64,000 bases of DNA from Inia geoffrensis (Eukaryota; Chordata; Mammalia; Artiodactyla; Iniidae). The notes beneath the pieces were generated by a model that worked only from the letters and a program-made list of their open reading frames with translations, was not told where the DNA came from and ran no database searches. The stretch lies in contig CM070902.1 of NCBI GenBank assembly GCA_036417435.1, positions 179,495,945-179,559,944 of the forward strand, in the 5' to 3' direction. Below are positions 45,745 to 58,165 of this stretch, in pieces (the stretch's first letter is position 1; each line of letters opens with the position of its first letter). The translations under genes and the position numbers were made by a program.

Positions 45745-46312
45745 CAGATGGTGTTTGCCAGCGTTCAGTAGGGTGGCTGGCAAAATAATGCCCTCACGCC
45801 CTGCACCCCGGCCCCAAGATGCCGTGTCCCGATCCCTGAAACCTGTGAATAGCTTATGTTTTGTGGCACATGGCGAGGGGCAGTTAAGGTTGCACGCAGA
45901 ATTAGGATTGTAACCGATGGACCTTGAGGTGGGAAGATTACCCCAGATTACCCGTGTGGGCCCAGTCACAGGGTCCTTATAAATGAAAGATGGAGGCAAG
46001 AAAGTCTGGGTCCGAGGCAGAGAGTCACAGGGATGCAGTGTAAGGAAGACTTGCCCAGCGATTGCTGGCTTGAAGGTGGAGAGGGGCGAGTAGCCAGGGA
46101 CGTGCGCAGCCCCTGGACAAGGGTGAGGCTAGAAAGCCCTTCTTCCTGAACCTCCAGAGGAGAGGCAGCCACGTGAGCACTTTGCTTCTGGTCCAGCGAG
46201 ACCCATTTCAGAACTCTGACTCCCAGAATTGTGAAGCAATACACTTGTGTTGTTTTAAGTAACTAGATTTGGGCAATTTGTTACAGCAGCGATAGGAAAT
46301 TAATACCGATTT
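45745..46312 (+). mobile_element. LTR-like interspersed repeat, family unsure
   Basis: The motifs gggtccttataaatgaaaga, gcgagacccatttcagaact, tgttgttttaagtaactaga and ttacagcagcgataggaaat occur in the order of a common mammalian LTR-type repeat. It ends at aattaatacc. I cannot name the family confidently. Confidence 0.6.
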
Positions 46313-47078
46313 TGGTCCTGGGAAGTGGGGTGTTGCTCTAAAAAATACCTTAAAGTGTGAAAGTAGCTTTGGAGGGGGCAGGCTGGAAGAATCTCGTGGA
46401 GGATGACTTTTTAGAAAGCCTAGGTTGCTCTGAGTGTACTGTTAGTAAACATGCGGCTGTTCACTGTGCTCTCAACAAGTGAGAAGCACGGCAGAGAAAA
46501 CCTCTGAGAATCCCTAACAGGCCACAAATGGTCAGCTGGGAGAAGCAGGGGTGGTAAAAGCACTGCCAGTGAAGGCACAGCTGGAAATGAATCAAACGGG
46601 GGAAAGGAGATCCTTATACAGTGGCAGAAACTCAGCAGAACTGTAGTCCGCAGGTATGCGGGAACAGGGAATATTTAGATGTTTACCAGAGGCGAGTTCT
46701 AAGCAATGTGTTGAAGACACAGGCTGGTTTCCTCTTGCTGCTTATTGTAAAAGGTGAGAGGAGAGAGATAGACTGAAGGAAGAGATAGGAAGCAAAAAGG
46801 AACCAGGACTTGGTGAGTTGGGAAATCCTCAGCTTATCTGGATGCTAAAGCATGGCGTGCAGCCCTTTTCTGGGTAAACATAGCGTCCCTGTGCTTTGGC
46901 GATCCTGAGAGGTTTTGTTAATTCTCATATTTGAAAAATCTCTTAAATATATTGACTCAACAGATCCCCATATTTTAATTTGATGTCCTAGAGTAATAAT
47001 TACAGTGACACTTTTGGCCCTGATATCATTACATAACCCTGGTATTCATAAATTGTTTGTGCTTCAAAAGGAGGCCAA

Positions 47079-47446
47079 GGGGCTTCCCTGGTGATGCCGT
47101 GGTTAAGAATCCGCCTGCCAATGCAGGGGACATGGGTTCGAGCCCTGGTCCGGGAAGATCCCACATGCCACGGAGCAACTAAGCCCGTGCACCACAACTA
47201 CGGAGCCTGCACTCTCGAGCCCGTGAGCCACAACTACTGAGCCCGTGTCCACAACTACTGAGCCCGTGAGCCACAACTACTGAAGCCCGTGTGCCACAAC
47301 TACTGAAGCCCGTGAGCCACAGCTACAGAGCCCGTGCGCCTAAAGCCCTTGCTCCACAACAGAAGAAGCCACCGCAATGAGAAGCCCGCACACCGTGACG
47401 AAGACCCAACGCAGCCAAAAATAAATAAACAAAAATTAAAAAAAAA
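47079..47446 (+). mobile_element. CHR-type SINE, long form
   Basis: A complete long form with several variable cacaactactgagcccgtg modules and a tail cagccaaaaataaataaac plus poly-A. A perfect 13-bp target duplication aaaaggaggccaa lies at 47066-47078 and 47447-47459. Confidence 0.96.
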
Positions 47447-47959
47447 AAAAGGAGGCCAAAATGGTATCCTATAGATCTCAATATATTTGATGCTGCTTTT
47501 AAAGTGCTCCCCCCATAGGAATAACTTACAGCTGCATTGACTAGAGGAAACTGAAAGGAAAGCATAAGGTAGAAACAGTGCCATGAAAAGTTCAGAAGAT
47601 GAATGGGTTAATGGATACTGCAAAATAAAGATCTGACAAACTAGTTCAAAGGTATTTATTGAGTGTAACTATGTTCACTCTATCCAAAGATATTTCACAC
47701 GAGCAAAACTGACAAGTTAAAAAAAAAAACAGTTCAGCTATACAAAGGTGTGTTTTCTGTAAAGAGAGAAGAAAAAAAAAAGTCCACAGCTAAGGTTAAG
47801 CGCTCATTCTAACTTAGTTAAAAAATACACGTAGTTTTCAATGTTGCTTTTTCTTCCCCTGCATCTTGCTCTTGCAAGACTTCTAGGCTTTCCAAAATTG
47901 ATCATATGAAGACAGATTCTGTTTTCTGAGTCCTTGACATTACTCTTTCTTAAATAGAA

Positions 47960-48470
47960 AAACTAAAGTAGCTGCCAACAAAGAAGTTATCTGAGTTATT
48001 TATAATAGCTCCAAATTGGAAGCAACTCAAATACCCAGCAACAAATGAGTGGCTGAGCAGATTATGGTACATGCCTACAATGAAGTAGAACTCAGCGGAG
48101 GAAAAGAAGAAACTACTAACCCACACAGCAACACAGATGAATCTCAGAAACACTGTGCTGAGGGAAAAAAGACCAGACACAAAAGAGTACATATGGCATG
48201 TTTCCATTTACATGAAATTCTAGAAAGGGTAAGTCCAATCTGGTAGTGACAGAGGGCAGACCCCTGGTTGCCTGGACCCAGCGTGGGGAATTGCTGGTAA
48301 AGGGACAGAGAGACTTGCTTGGTGCTGGGAATGTTCCACATCGTGATTGTGGTAGGGGCGATGAGGGTGTATGCATTTATCGAAACTCATCGAATATTAC
48401 ACTTAAAATGGGTATGTTTTATGGTATGTACATGTATCTCAATAAAGTTGGCTTTAAAAAGAGAGCTGAA
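47960..48470 (+). mobile_element. Old LINE-1 (L1M-type) 3' end
   Basis: Phrases typical of the ORF2 end and 3'UTR (ttggaagcaactcaaatacc, ccctggttgcctggacccag, atgtatctcaataaagttgg) run in the forward direction. It is diverged. Confidence 0.75.
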
Positions 48471-48584
48471 AACATCAACAACAAGCAAAGTTATTAAGAG
48501 AAGGATGAATGAATTTTTTTCTGGGGTTCTAAAATGTTAATTGTCAGGAAAGAACCATAGTAGTTAGCACTGCAAGATGTAATT

Positions 48585-48785
48585 ATGTATCAGACACTAT
48601 TCCAAGCACTGTATGTGTTTGGTCACTCCTTTCCTCTAATAATCCTTTGAGGTGAGCTTTACATGCAAGGAAATTGAGGTATAGGGAAATTAAGCAATCT
48701 CCCCCAAATCACACAGCTAGCAAGTAGCAAAAGCAGGGCTCAAACTCAGGTGGCCTGGTTCCGAACCCTGGGTGGCAATGCCTCT
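48585..48785 (-). mobile_element. MIR fragment
   Basis: On plus, tattccaagcactgtatgtg, aaattgaggtatagggaaat and cacacagctagcaagtagc is the reverse of a MIR core. Confidence 0.75.
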
Positions 48786-49231
48786 GGTCATTATGCAAAG
48801 AGCTTGCTAATGACGCAAAACAAAAAGCCCCAGCTCAGGCTGATTAAATCAGATTCTTTGGGTACCGGCAGGTCCCAGGGACTTACATTTTAACAAGCAT
48901 GTGTAGATCATTCTGATATTTGACGTTCACGATGAGAAACCCTAAATATATCTTGGTAGTAAAGCTGTCTTAGTGAAGAAGTGCCTAGGCGGGGACACAT
49001 TCCCGACACTGTTATGCAATGGGATTCTCAACATTGGCACTTCAAACTGTTTATATACTCCTTTAGTTTCCTTGTCTGACTTTAGTTTAAGCTACATGTG
49101 AGCAGTGGAGAACATGAGTTTCAATAGCTTTATTTCCTAATGGTAAGGTTGACTAAATTGTAGTAATGCACTTCCATTTACTTATGCATTTATAGAATGA
49201 AAGAGAGGGAGAGACTGAGGCAGAGAGACAG

Positions 49232-49320
49232 GGAAGGAAGGAAGGAAGGAAGGAAGGAAGGAAGGAAGGAAGGAAGGAAGGAAGGAAGGAAGGAAGGAAG
49301 GAAGGAAGGGGGGAAGGAAG
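49232..49320. repeat. (GGAA)n microsatellite
   Basis: About 20 nearly perfect GGAA units, followed by ggggggaaggaag. Confidence 0.97.
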
Positions 49321-52189
49321 ATTCCTGAAGCAGGTAGTTAAAGCATTGGAAATATATTCGTATAAAAGAAAATATTAAGGAAATCACACTCAGGTAACCT
49401 TATCCCAATTCTTCAAATGTCATAAAGCTTGACAGCTCCCCGCTTCCCTTCATGGCAAAGCATATTAGAAAATAAGCATCAATTACGTGTATGCCTTTTA
49501 CAAAGAGCTGAAAATCCCTTAGCACCTGCCACGTCTGGTCAGTGGACTTGGAAGTAACCCCAGAGCTCCTGCAGGTGAAGCTCCCAAGTGTCTTCCTCGC
49601 CAGGATGCGAGTCTCCTATTTCAGCGGGGTCCTGCGTTAGCTGAATTGAAACAGTTAAAAAAAATCACAGCCTTAAAAGCATATCGCTTTTAGAAGAATG
49701 CATTTAATCCAAATGAGGAGAGTTTTTATATGTGAATACAAATATGGGAAAATCTATGAGCCCTTAAGTTTTAAGAGAAACATTCCAAAGCCACACGACC
49801 TACGGGAAAGAGCCAGCTGTGTAGAAAGACATGTTTGCAACTTTTCAGATACCGGTGAAAAGAACGAAAAGTATACTCTAGTCAATAAAGTACCCTCTCT
49901 CCTTTCAAATATTGTAAGAGATAGACATTTTTCTGCTTCCAATATAATATTGCATAATTTAAAGCTGCAAAATATGGTATGAGAAAAATAATATGCCTCT
50001 CACTGAGCAGTCCCCTGGGAGGAAGGCCTCATAATTTCCATCGTTCACTTGCCCTGATGATGTGCTGTGCTTGTGAGCCAATGCGTCTGTGCCGGAAACA
50101 TCTAACCAATGGGTGCCACTGTCGCTTTTGTTTTTCTCTTTACTTCCAAAGACAAGATGTTTCCTTTGATCCTTGCTCATAAGTGCTCCAGGTTTGCGTA
50201 TCCTTCTGGCAAACACGAAGCACATAGACCTCAAAACTGCCAAGGAGACTAAGATGGTCTTAAGGGATCACCTTGCCTTAAGAGGGGGCCCAAAGGCATA
50301 TCCTGAGCCCTGGTTCAAAACAAGAAACCGACTCAAGTTTCCATGTAAAGAGAACTCTGTTTTGACATAAAGGGAACGCAAATTATGCAGAGGCAGACTT
50401 GTTGAAATCTCACTTTCTGAAAATGACAGTTATGGGTGCTTCTCTTATATTTATAAAATACTGTGTTTAAACGGTCGACAATATGACCTAGGGGAAGTAG
50501 TGTCTTACCAAACTCTTTTTCCTTTCCAGAGGATCTACTTTGGTCTGATTATAAAAGTGATGCAAGTGATAAAAGGGGCTTCCCTTTCCAACACATCAGG
50601 AGATGTACACATAAACCCTCCCCAGTACAGAACACCTGGCAGTGCTGGATAAAGTTTAAGCACGATTTTAGGGCTTAAGCAGGCCGAATGTCCAGAAAGG
50701 GTAACAAGCTGCAGCAAGGAATAAAGAGAAAAAAAAGGCTTCACTGGTAGGAAGCAGAGTAGCTGGAATTCCTCGGCTGTCATCACCTGTAGCTGGTGGA
50801 CAGGGGACTGGGCCAGTGGAAGCAGGTACAAGGGGACAAGACAGAACCAGCAGGGACAGGAAGTGATGCGGCAACAGAAATCCTGCAGGCGTGTTTTCTC
50901 TCTTCAGGGTTGACTCAGAATGGGGAGAACACAATCTCTCCCAAGTATTCCTGCGCATGCACGGTTTTGGCTCAGAAACGCATAGACATTCAGTGGCTTG
51001 AAACTCCGCAGGCAGAACCCTGAGTTTAAAGTGGCCCTGTGTTGGGAGCACTGCAGGAGCCTGGCAGGAGCAAACACAAATTCTCACCAGAAAAAAATAA
51101 CGTTCCCTCAGAATCACCCATTCATTAAAATATTCTTATTGAATACCAGTCGCACAGCAGGCACTGTTCTAGAAACCGCAGACTTAACAGTGTGTAAAAC
51201 AAAGACTTTTGTTGTCATGGTGCTTCCACTATGGCGGACAACTAAAAATATGAACAAACAAAAATATAGGACATCGGATGGTCGTGTGGGGTGTGAGAAA
51301 AATACAGCAGTGAAGGATGATGGGCCGGGGGTGGGAAGGTGGGAGGGGAGGGAGTTAACCGACTCAAACCAATAAGTCGTGGATGTTGTTTTAATATCTC
51401 AGTCTTATTATGACCCCTACGTCAGACTGTTTCTGCAGAAAAACAGACATCACTTGACCCTTGATGCATTTTAAACAGAGCTGTTGGAAGGCCTTGCCGA
51501 GGAGTGTAGGGACGGGAGGAAGATGTCAGTGACGTCAGATGCCTGCTTCTCTCTGCCGTCTAAGCCTCAGTGAAATCACAGGCCGGTCTCAGCCCTGTTG
51601 GTGAAGGATTCTGGGAACCGTAGTTTCCATGCTCCCTGCTTGTGTTGCGGAAGAGCCCATAGCAGGGGCGCAGCTGATGCCCAGGTGATGACAGACCATC
51701 TGGCATAAGAGCCAAGCTTGAAAACACTATTGCAAGTACTGCACGAGTATGTTTTGGCCAATTCCCAAATACAATACATTTTTTATAGGATATTAAATTT
51801 CCTCATCTAAGTTGTAAATAAAGCCACCAGTTTTGAGTTAATTAAATAGAAGTTTGGCCACAGAGAGATGGGATTAGGAAAAGAGCAGGTTGGAGAAGAA
51901 CACTGGGGAGGTGGCTGAGAGGAAAGACAGCACTGCCAGGGGGTGTCCCCTTACGGGCTGGTGGTAGATGAGGAAATCTCAAGGCATCAAGGGTGATAGA
52001 AACATTAGTTCAATTGATTACATTTCATATTAATTAATTAAGTTCACACATTTAAACATTCTACCATTTCGTGAGACCAACTAATGCCATTTAATGCTAA
52101 TGCTTCAATTAATTAACAAATTAATTCTTATTTCACTTGATTCAATAAAATTTTATTAGTTGCCTAGTAACCTAACTGCTGTGAATTTT
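49321..52189. other. Intergenic, little recognised
   Basis: Apart from a weak L2-like stretch (about 51110-51330, reverse, with tattgaataccagtcgcac and catggtgcttccact) and an AT-rich segment rich in TTAATTAA words at about 52005-52165, I see no gene or clear repeat. Confidence 0.55.
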
Positions 52190-52204
52190 AAGAAGTGTTA
52201 TCTA
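52190..52204. repeat. LINE-1 target-site duplication, left copy
   Basis: The 15-base word aagaagtgttatcta is repeated exactly at 58151-58165. The preceding tttt gives a TT/AAAA-like endonuclease site. Confidence 0.95.
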
Positions 52205-53025
52205 GGTCCATTGTGCAGGTCCCCAAACTCCACGGGGACAGGAGATCCTTTGTTCAGGACCCCACCTTATGTGTCTCTTCATCTAGCTGTTGGAAAACTG
52301 CTGTCAGGCAAGGAGACTCCTCCATTCTGCCTTATTGTAATTGACCAAAAATCTATTTCATGCAAGCCATCTAAAGACCAGAATCAAACGGTTCCTGAAC
52401 CAGTATTTGTATCTGGAGTTCAATTCGAATGCCACTGCTTTACTTGTTAATTTTGATCACAGCTCTACATAATTGGCTTTCTCAGACTTCATGATTTCTG
52501 GGAGAGCTGGGAAAAAAAGGGAACCTCCGTGTGGCTGACAGGGTCTTGGTGCTCCAGCCGGTTGTCAGGCCTGAGCCTCTGAGGTGGGAGAGCAGAGCTC
52601 AGGACATTGGTCCACCAGAGACCTCCCGACTCCACATAATATCAAATGGCAGAAGCTCTCCCAGAGATCTCCATCTCAACGCTAAGACCCAGCTCCACTC
52701 AACAACCAGCAAGCTCCAGTGCTGAACACCCTATGCCAAACAACTAGAAAGACAGGAACACAACCCCACTCATTAGCAGAGAGGCTGCCTAAAATCATAA
52801 TAAAGTCACAGACACCGCAAAACACACCAGCAGATGTGGACCTGCCCACCGGAAAGACAAGATCCAGCCTCATCCACCAGAACACAGGCACCAGTCCCCT
52901 CCACCAGGAAGCCTACACAACCCACTGAACCAACCTTAGCCACTGTGGGCAGACACCAAAAACAACAGGAACTACGAACCTGCAGCCTGTGAAAAGGAGA
53001 CCCCAAACACAGTAAGTTAAGCAAA

Positions 53026-53866
53026 ATGAGAAAACAGAGAAACACACAGCAGATGAAGGAGCAAGGTAAAAACCTATCAGACCAAACAAATGAAGAGGAA
53101 ATAGGCAGTCTACCTGAAAAAGAATTCAGAGTAATGATAGTGAAGATGATCCAAAATCTTGGAAATAGAATGGAGAAAATACAAGAAACGTTTAACAAGG
53201 ACCTAGAAAAACTAAACAGCAAACAAACAGTGATGAACAACACAATACATGAAATTAAAAATTCTCTAGAAGGAATCAATAGCAGAATAACTGAAGCAGA
53301 AGAACGGATAAATGATCTGGAAGATAAAATAATGGAAATAACTACGGCAGAGCAGAATAAAGAAAAATGAATGAAAAGAATTGAGGACAGTCACAGAGAC
53401 CTCTGGGACAACATTAAACACATCAGCATTCAAATTATAGGGGTTCCAGAAGAAGAAGAGAAAAAGAAAGGGACTGAGAAAAATATTTGAAGAGATTATA
53501 ATTGAAAACTTCCCTAATATGGGAAAGGAAATAGTTAATCAAGTCCAGGAAGTGCAGAGAGTCCCATACAGGATAAATCCAAGGAGAAACACGCCAAGAC
53601 ACATATTAATCAAGCTATCAAAAATTAAATACCAAGAAAACATATTAAAAGCAACAAGGGAAAAGCAACAGATAACATACAAGGGAATCCACATAAGATT
53701 AACAGCTGGTCTTTCAACAGTAACTCTGCAAGCCAGAAGGGAGTTGCAGGACATATTTAAAGTGATGAAAGGGAAAAACCTACAACCAAGATTACTCCAA
53801 CCAGCAAGGATCTCATTTAGATTCGACGGAGAAATTAAAACCTTTACAAGCAAAAGCTAAAAGAAT
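53026..53866 (+). pseudogene. LINE-1 ORF1 remnant (RNA-binding protein)
   Basis: ORF1p of LINE-1 is a trimeric coiled-coil, RRM and C-terminal-domain protein that coats LINE-1 RNA. Here the first 114 codons from ATG 53026 are open and include the coiled-coil region (NLGNRMEKIQETFNKDLEKL). A TGA stop follows at 53368-53370. The homologous frame then shifts near 53485, and the C-terminal part resumes in another frame at about 53490-53860 (RRNTPRHILIKLSKIKYQEN). The gene is therefore dead by at least one stop and one frameshift. Confidence 0.93.
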
Positions 53867-53974
53867 TCAGCACCACCAAATCCACTTTACAACAAAAGCT
53901 AAAGGAACTTCTCTAGGAAGGAAACACAAGACAAGGAAAAGACATACAATAACAAACCCCAAACAATTAAGAAA

Positions 53975-54805
53975 ATGGTAATAGGAATGTACATATGGAT
54001 AATTACCTCAAATGTAAATGGATTAAATGCTCCAACCAAAAGACGTAGACTGGCTGAATGGATAAAAAAACAAGACCCATATATATGCTGTTTACAAGAG
54101 ACCCATTTTAGACCTAGGGAAGCATACAGACTGAAAGTGTGGGGATGGAAAAAGATATTCCATGCAAATGGAAAGCAAAAGAAAGCTGGAGTAGCAATTC
54201 TCATATCAGACAAAATAGACTTCAAAATAAAGACTATTACAAGAGACAAGGAGGGACACTACATAATGATCAATGGATCAATCCAAGAAGAATATAGAAC
54301 AATAGTAAATATTTATGCATCCAACATAGGAGCACCTCAATACATAAGGGAAACGCTAACAGCCATAAAAGGGGAAATCGACAGTAACACAATTATAGTA
54401 TGGGACTTTAACACCCCATTTTCACCAATGGACAGGTCATCCAAAATGAAAATAAATAAGGAAACACAAGCTTTAAATGATACATTAAACAAGATGGACT
54501 TAATTGATATTTTTAGGACATTCCATCCAAAAACAACAGAATACACATTCTTCCCAAGTGCTCATGGAATATTCTCCAGGATACATCATATCTTGGGTCA
54601 CAAATCAAGCCTTGGTAAATTTAAGGAAATTGAAATCATATCAGGTATCTTTTCTGACCACAACGCTATGAGACGAGATATCAATTACAGGAAAAAATCT
54701 GTAAAAAATACAAATATATGGAGGCTAAACAATACACTACTAAATAACCAAGAGATGACTGAAGAAATCAAAGAGGAAATCAAAAAAATACCTAGAAACA
54801 AATGA
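53975..54805 (+). pseudogene. LINE-1 ORF2 endonuclease-domain remnant
   Basis: This open segment encodes the AP-like endonuclease domain of ORF2p, which nicks target DNA at TT/AAAA. Recognisable blocks are TSNVNGLNAPTKRRRL, the catalytic glutamate in LQETHF, the DFN block, and SDHNAM with the catalytic histidine. Two key sites are altered. The GDFN glycine is Trp (VWDFN). The Asp of the RIDHILG block is His, with codon CAT at 54584-54586, residue 204 counted from 53975. A stop ends the frame at 54803-54805 near small indels. Confidence 0.92.
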
Positions 54806-54826
54806 CAATGAAACACGCAGACCCAA

Positions 54827-56713
54827 AACCTATGGGATGCAGCAAAAGCTGTTCTAAGAGGGAAGTTTATAGCGGTACAATCCTACCTCAAGAAACAAGA
54901 AACATCTCAAGTAAACAACCTACCCTTTCATCTAAAGCAATTAGAGAAAGAAGAACAAAAATACCCCAAAGGTAGCAGAAGGAAAGAAATCGTAAAGATC
55001 AGATCAGAAATAATTGAAAAAGAAATGAAGGAAACAATAGCAAAGATCAATAAAACTAAAAGCTGGTTCTTTGAGAAGATAAACAAAATTGATAAACCAT
55101 TAGCCAGACTCATCAAGAAAAAGAAGGGGAAGACTCAAATCAATAGAATTAGAAATGTAAAAGGAGGAGTAACAACTGACACTGAAGAAATACAAAGGAT
55201 CATGAGAGATTACTACAAGCAACTCTATGCCAATAAAATGGACAACCTGGAAGAAATGGACAAATTCATAGAAAAGCACAATCTTCTGAGACTGAACCAT
55301 GAAGAGAGAGAAAATACAAACAGACCAATCACAAGCACTGAAATTGAGACTCTGATTAAAAATCTTCCAACAAACAAAAGCCCAACACCATATGGCTTCA
55401 CAGGCGAATTCTATCAAACATTTACAGAAGAGCTAACACCTATCCTTCTCAAACTCTTCTAGAATATAGCAGAGGGAGGAACACTCCCCAACTCATTCTA
55501 CGAGGCCACCATCACCCTGATACCAAAACCAGACAAAGATGTCACAAAGAAAGAAAATTACAGGCCAATATCACTGATGAACATGGATGCAAAAATCCTC
55601 AACAGAATACTAGCAAACAGAATCCAACAGCGCATTTAAAGGATCATACAGCATGATCAAGTGGGGTTTATCCCAGGAATGCAAGGGTTCTTCAATATAT
55701 GCAAATCAATCAATGCAATAAAGCATATTAACAAACTGAAGGAGGAAAAGCCATAAGATCATCTCAATAGATGCAGAAAAAGCTTTTGACAAAATTCAAC
55801 ACCCATTTATGATAAAAACCCTCCAGAAAGTAGGCATAGAGGGACCTTTCCTCAACATAATAAAGGCCATATATGACAAAGCCACAGCAAACATTATTCT
55901 CAATGGTGAAAAAATGAAAGCTTTTCCACTAAGATCAGGAACAAGACAAGGTTGCCCACTCTCACCACTGTTATTCAACATAGTTTCGCAAGTTTTAGCC
56001 ACACAAATCAGAGAAGAAAAAGAAATAAAAGGAACCCAAATCGGAAAAGAAGAAGTAAAGCTGTCACTGTTTGCAGAGGACATGATGCTATACAGAAAGA
56101 ATCCTAAAGATGCTACCAGAAAACCACTAGACCTGATCAATGAATTTGGTAAAGTAGCAGGACACAAAATTAATGCACAGAAATCTCTGGCCTTCCTATA
56201 CAGTAGTGATGAACAATCTGAAAGAGAAATTAAGGAAACACTCCCATTTACCATTGCAACAAAAAGAATAAAATACCTAGGAATAAACCTAAGGAGACAA
56301 AAGACCTATCTCCAGGAAACTATAAGACACTGATGAAAGAAATTAAAGATGATGCAAACAGATGGAGAGATATACCATGTTCTTGGATTGGAAGAATCAA
56401 CGTTGTGATAATGACTATGCTACTCAAAGCAATGTGCAGATTCAATGCAATCCCTATCAAACTACCATTGGCATTTTTCACAGAACTAGAACAAAGAATT
56501 TCACAATTTGTATGGAAACACAAAAACCCCAGAATAGCCAAAGCAATCTTGAGAAAGAAAAATGGAGCTGGAGGAATCAGGCTCCTGGACTTCAGACTAT
56601 ACTGCAAAGCTACAGTAATCAAGACACTGGCACAAAAAAAGATATATAGATCAATGGAACAGGATAGAAAGCCCAGAGGTAAAACCATGCACTTATGTTC
56701 ACCTTATTTTTGA
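54827..56713 (+). pseudogene. LINE-1 ORF2 reverse-transcriptase-domain remnant
   Basis: The ORF2 frame resumes near 54827 ([14 protein letters not shown]) and stays open to a TAG at 55460-55462. The reverse transcriptase fingers and palm follow in pieces: a segment with [20 protein letters not shown] (about 55558-55618), further stops and a frameshift at about 55640-55800, an open segment at 55809-56333, and another at 56333-56713. In the active-site block the family motif FADD is FAED here, with codon GAG at 56076-56078. The enzyme cannot be functional. Confidence 0.92.
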
Positions 56714-57690
56714 TGAAGGAGGCAAGAATATACAATGGAGAAAAGACAGCCTCTTCAATAAGTGGTGCTGGGAAAACTGGACAGCTACATGTAAAAGAAT
56801 GAAATTAGAACACTCCCTAACACCATACACAAAAATAAACTCAAAATGGATTAAAGACCTAAATGTAAGGCCAGACACTATAAAACTCTTAGAGGAAAAC
56901 ACAGGCAGGACACTCTATGACATAAATCACAGCAAGATCCTTTTTGAGCCACCTCCTAGAGAAATGGAAATAAGAACAAAAATAAACTAATGGGACCTAA
57001 TGAAACTTAAAAGTATTTTGCACAGCAAAGGAAAATGTAAACAAGACAAAAAGACAACCCTCAGAATGGGAGAAAATATTTGCAGATGAAGTAACTGACA
57101 AAGGATTTATCTCCAAAATATACAAGCAGCTCATGCAGCTCAATATGAAAAATACAAACAACCCAATCCAAAAATGGGCAGAAGACCTAAATAGACATTT
57201 CTCCAAAGAAGATATACAGATTGCCAACAAACACATGAAAGGATGCTCAACATCACTAATCATTAGAGAAATGCAAATCAAAACTACAATGAGGTATCAC
57301 CTCACACCAGTCAGAATGGCCATCATCAAAAAATCTACAAACCATAAATGCAGATGGTGTGGGGAAAAGGGGACCCTCTCGCACTGTTGGTAGGAATGTA
57401 AATTGATACAGCCACTATGGAGAACAGTATTGAGGTTCCTTAAAAAACTAAAAATAGAACTCCCTTATGACCCAGCAATCTCACTCCTGGGCATATACCC
57501 TGAGAAAACCATAATTCAAAAAGAGTCATGTACTACAATGTTCATTGCAGCTCTATTTACAATAGCCAGGACATGGAAGCAACCCAAGTGTCCATTGACA
57601 GATGAATGGATAAAGAAGATGCGGCACATATATACAATGGAATATTACTCCACCAGAAAAAGAAAAAAATTGAGTTATTTGTAGTGAGGT
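56714..57690 (+). pseudogene. LINE-1 ORF2 C-terminal remnant
   Basis: Pieces of the Cys-rich C-terminal region lie in different frames. They include [19 protein letters not shown] (57170s), a [11 protein letters not shown] block ending in a TAG at 57391-57393, and TIARTWKQPKCPLTDEWIKK at about 57560-57620. Stops and indels separate them. Confidence 0.88.
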
Positions 57691-58165
57691 GGATGGACCT
57701 AGAGTCTGTCATAGAGAGTGAAGTAAGTCAGAAACAGAATAACGAATACCATATGCTAGCACATATATATATGGAATCTTAAAAAAAAAATGGTTCTGAA
57801 GAACCTAGGGGCCGGACAGGAATAAAGATGCAGGCGTAGAGAATGGACTTGAGGATATGGAGAGGGGGAAGGGTAAGCTGGGACAAAGCGAGAGAGTGGC
57901 ATGGACATATATACACTACCAGATGTAAAATAAATAGCTAGTGGGGAGCAGCCGCATAGCACAGGGAGATCAGCTCAGTGCTTTGTGACCACCTAGAGGG
58001 GTGGGATAGGGAGGGTGGGAGGGAGGGAGACGCAAGAGGGAGGGTATATGGAGATATATGTATACATATAGCTGATTCACTTTTTTATACAGCAGAAACC
58101 AACACACCATTGTGAAGCAATTATACTCCAATAAAGATGTTAAAAAAAAAAAGAAGTGTTATCTA

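Larger units (their letters stand above)
52205..58150 (+). mobile_element. LINE-1 element, near full length, defective
   Basis: The element of about 5.95 kb lies between perfect 15-bp target duplications. From left to right it has about 290 bases I cannot assign, a 5'UTR segment (from about 52500), broken ORF1 (53026-53866), broken ORF2 (about 53960-57690), a 3'UTR with gatcagctcagtgctttgtg, and a short A-tail at 58142-58150. Multiple stops and frameshifts disable both ORFs. The 3' end is the same type as the truncated copies at 13590 and elsewhere, so it represents a LINE-1 lineage common in this genome. Confidence 0.95.

Noticed and set aside
52205..58150. LINE-1 as a possibly active element
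   Set aside because: Stops in ORF1 and ORF2, frameshifts and loss of expected catalytic aspartates rule out autonomous activity.
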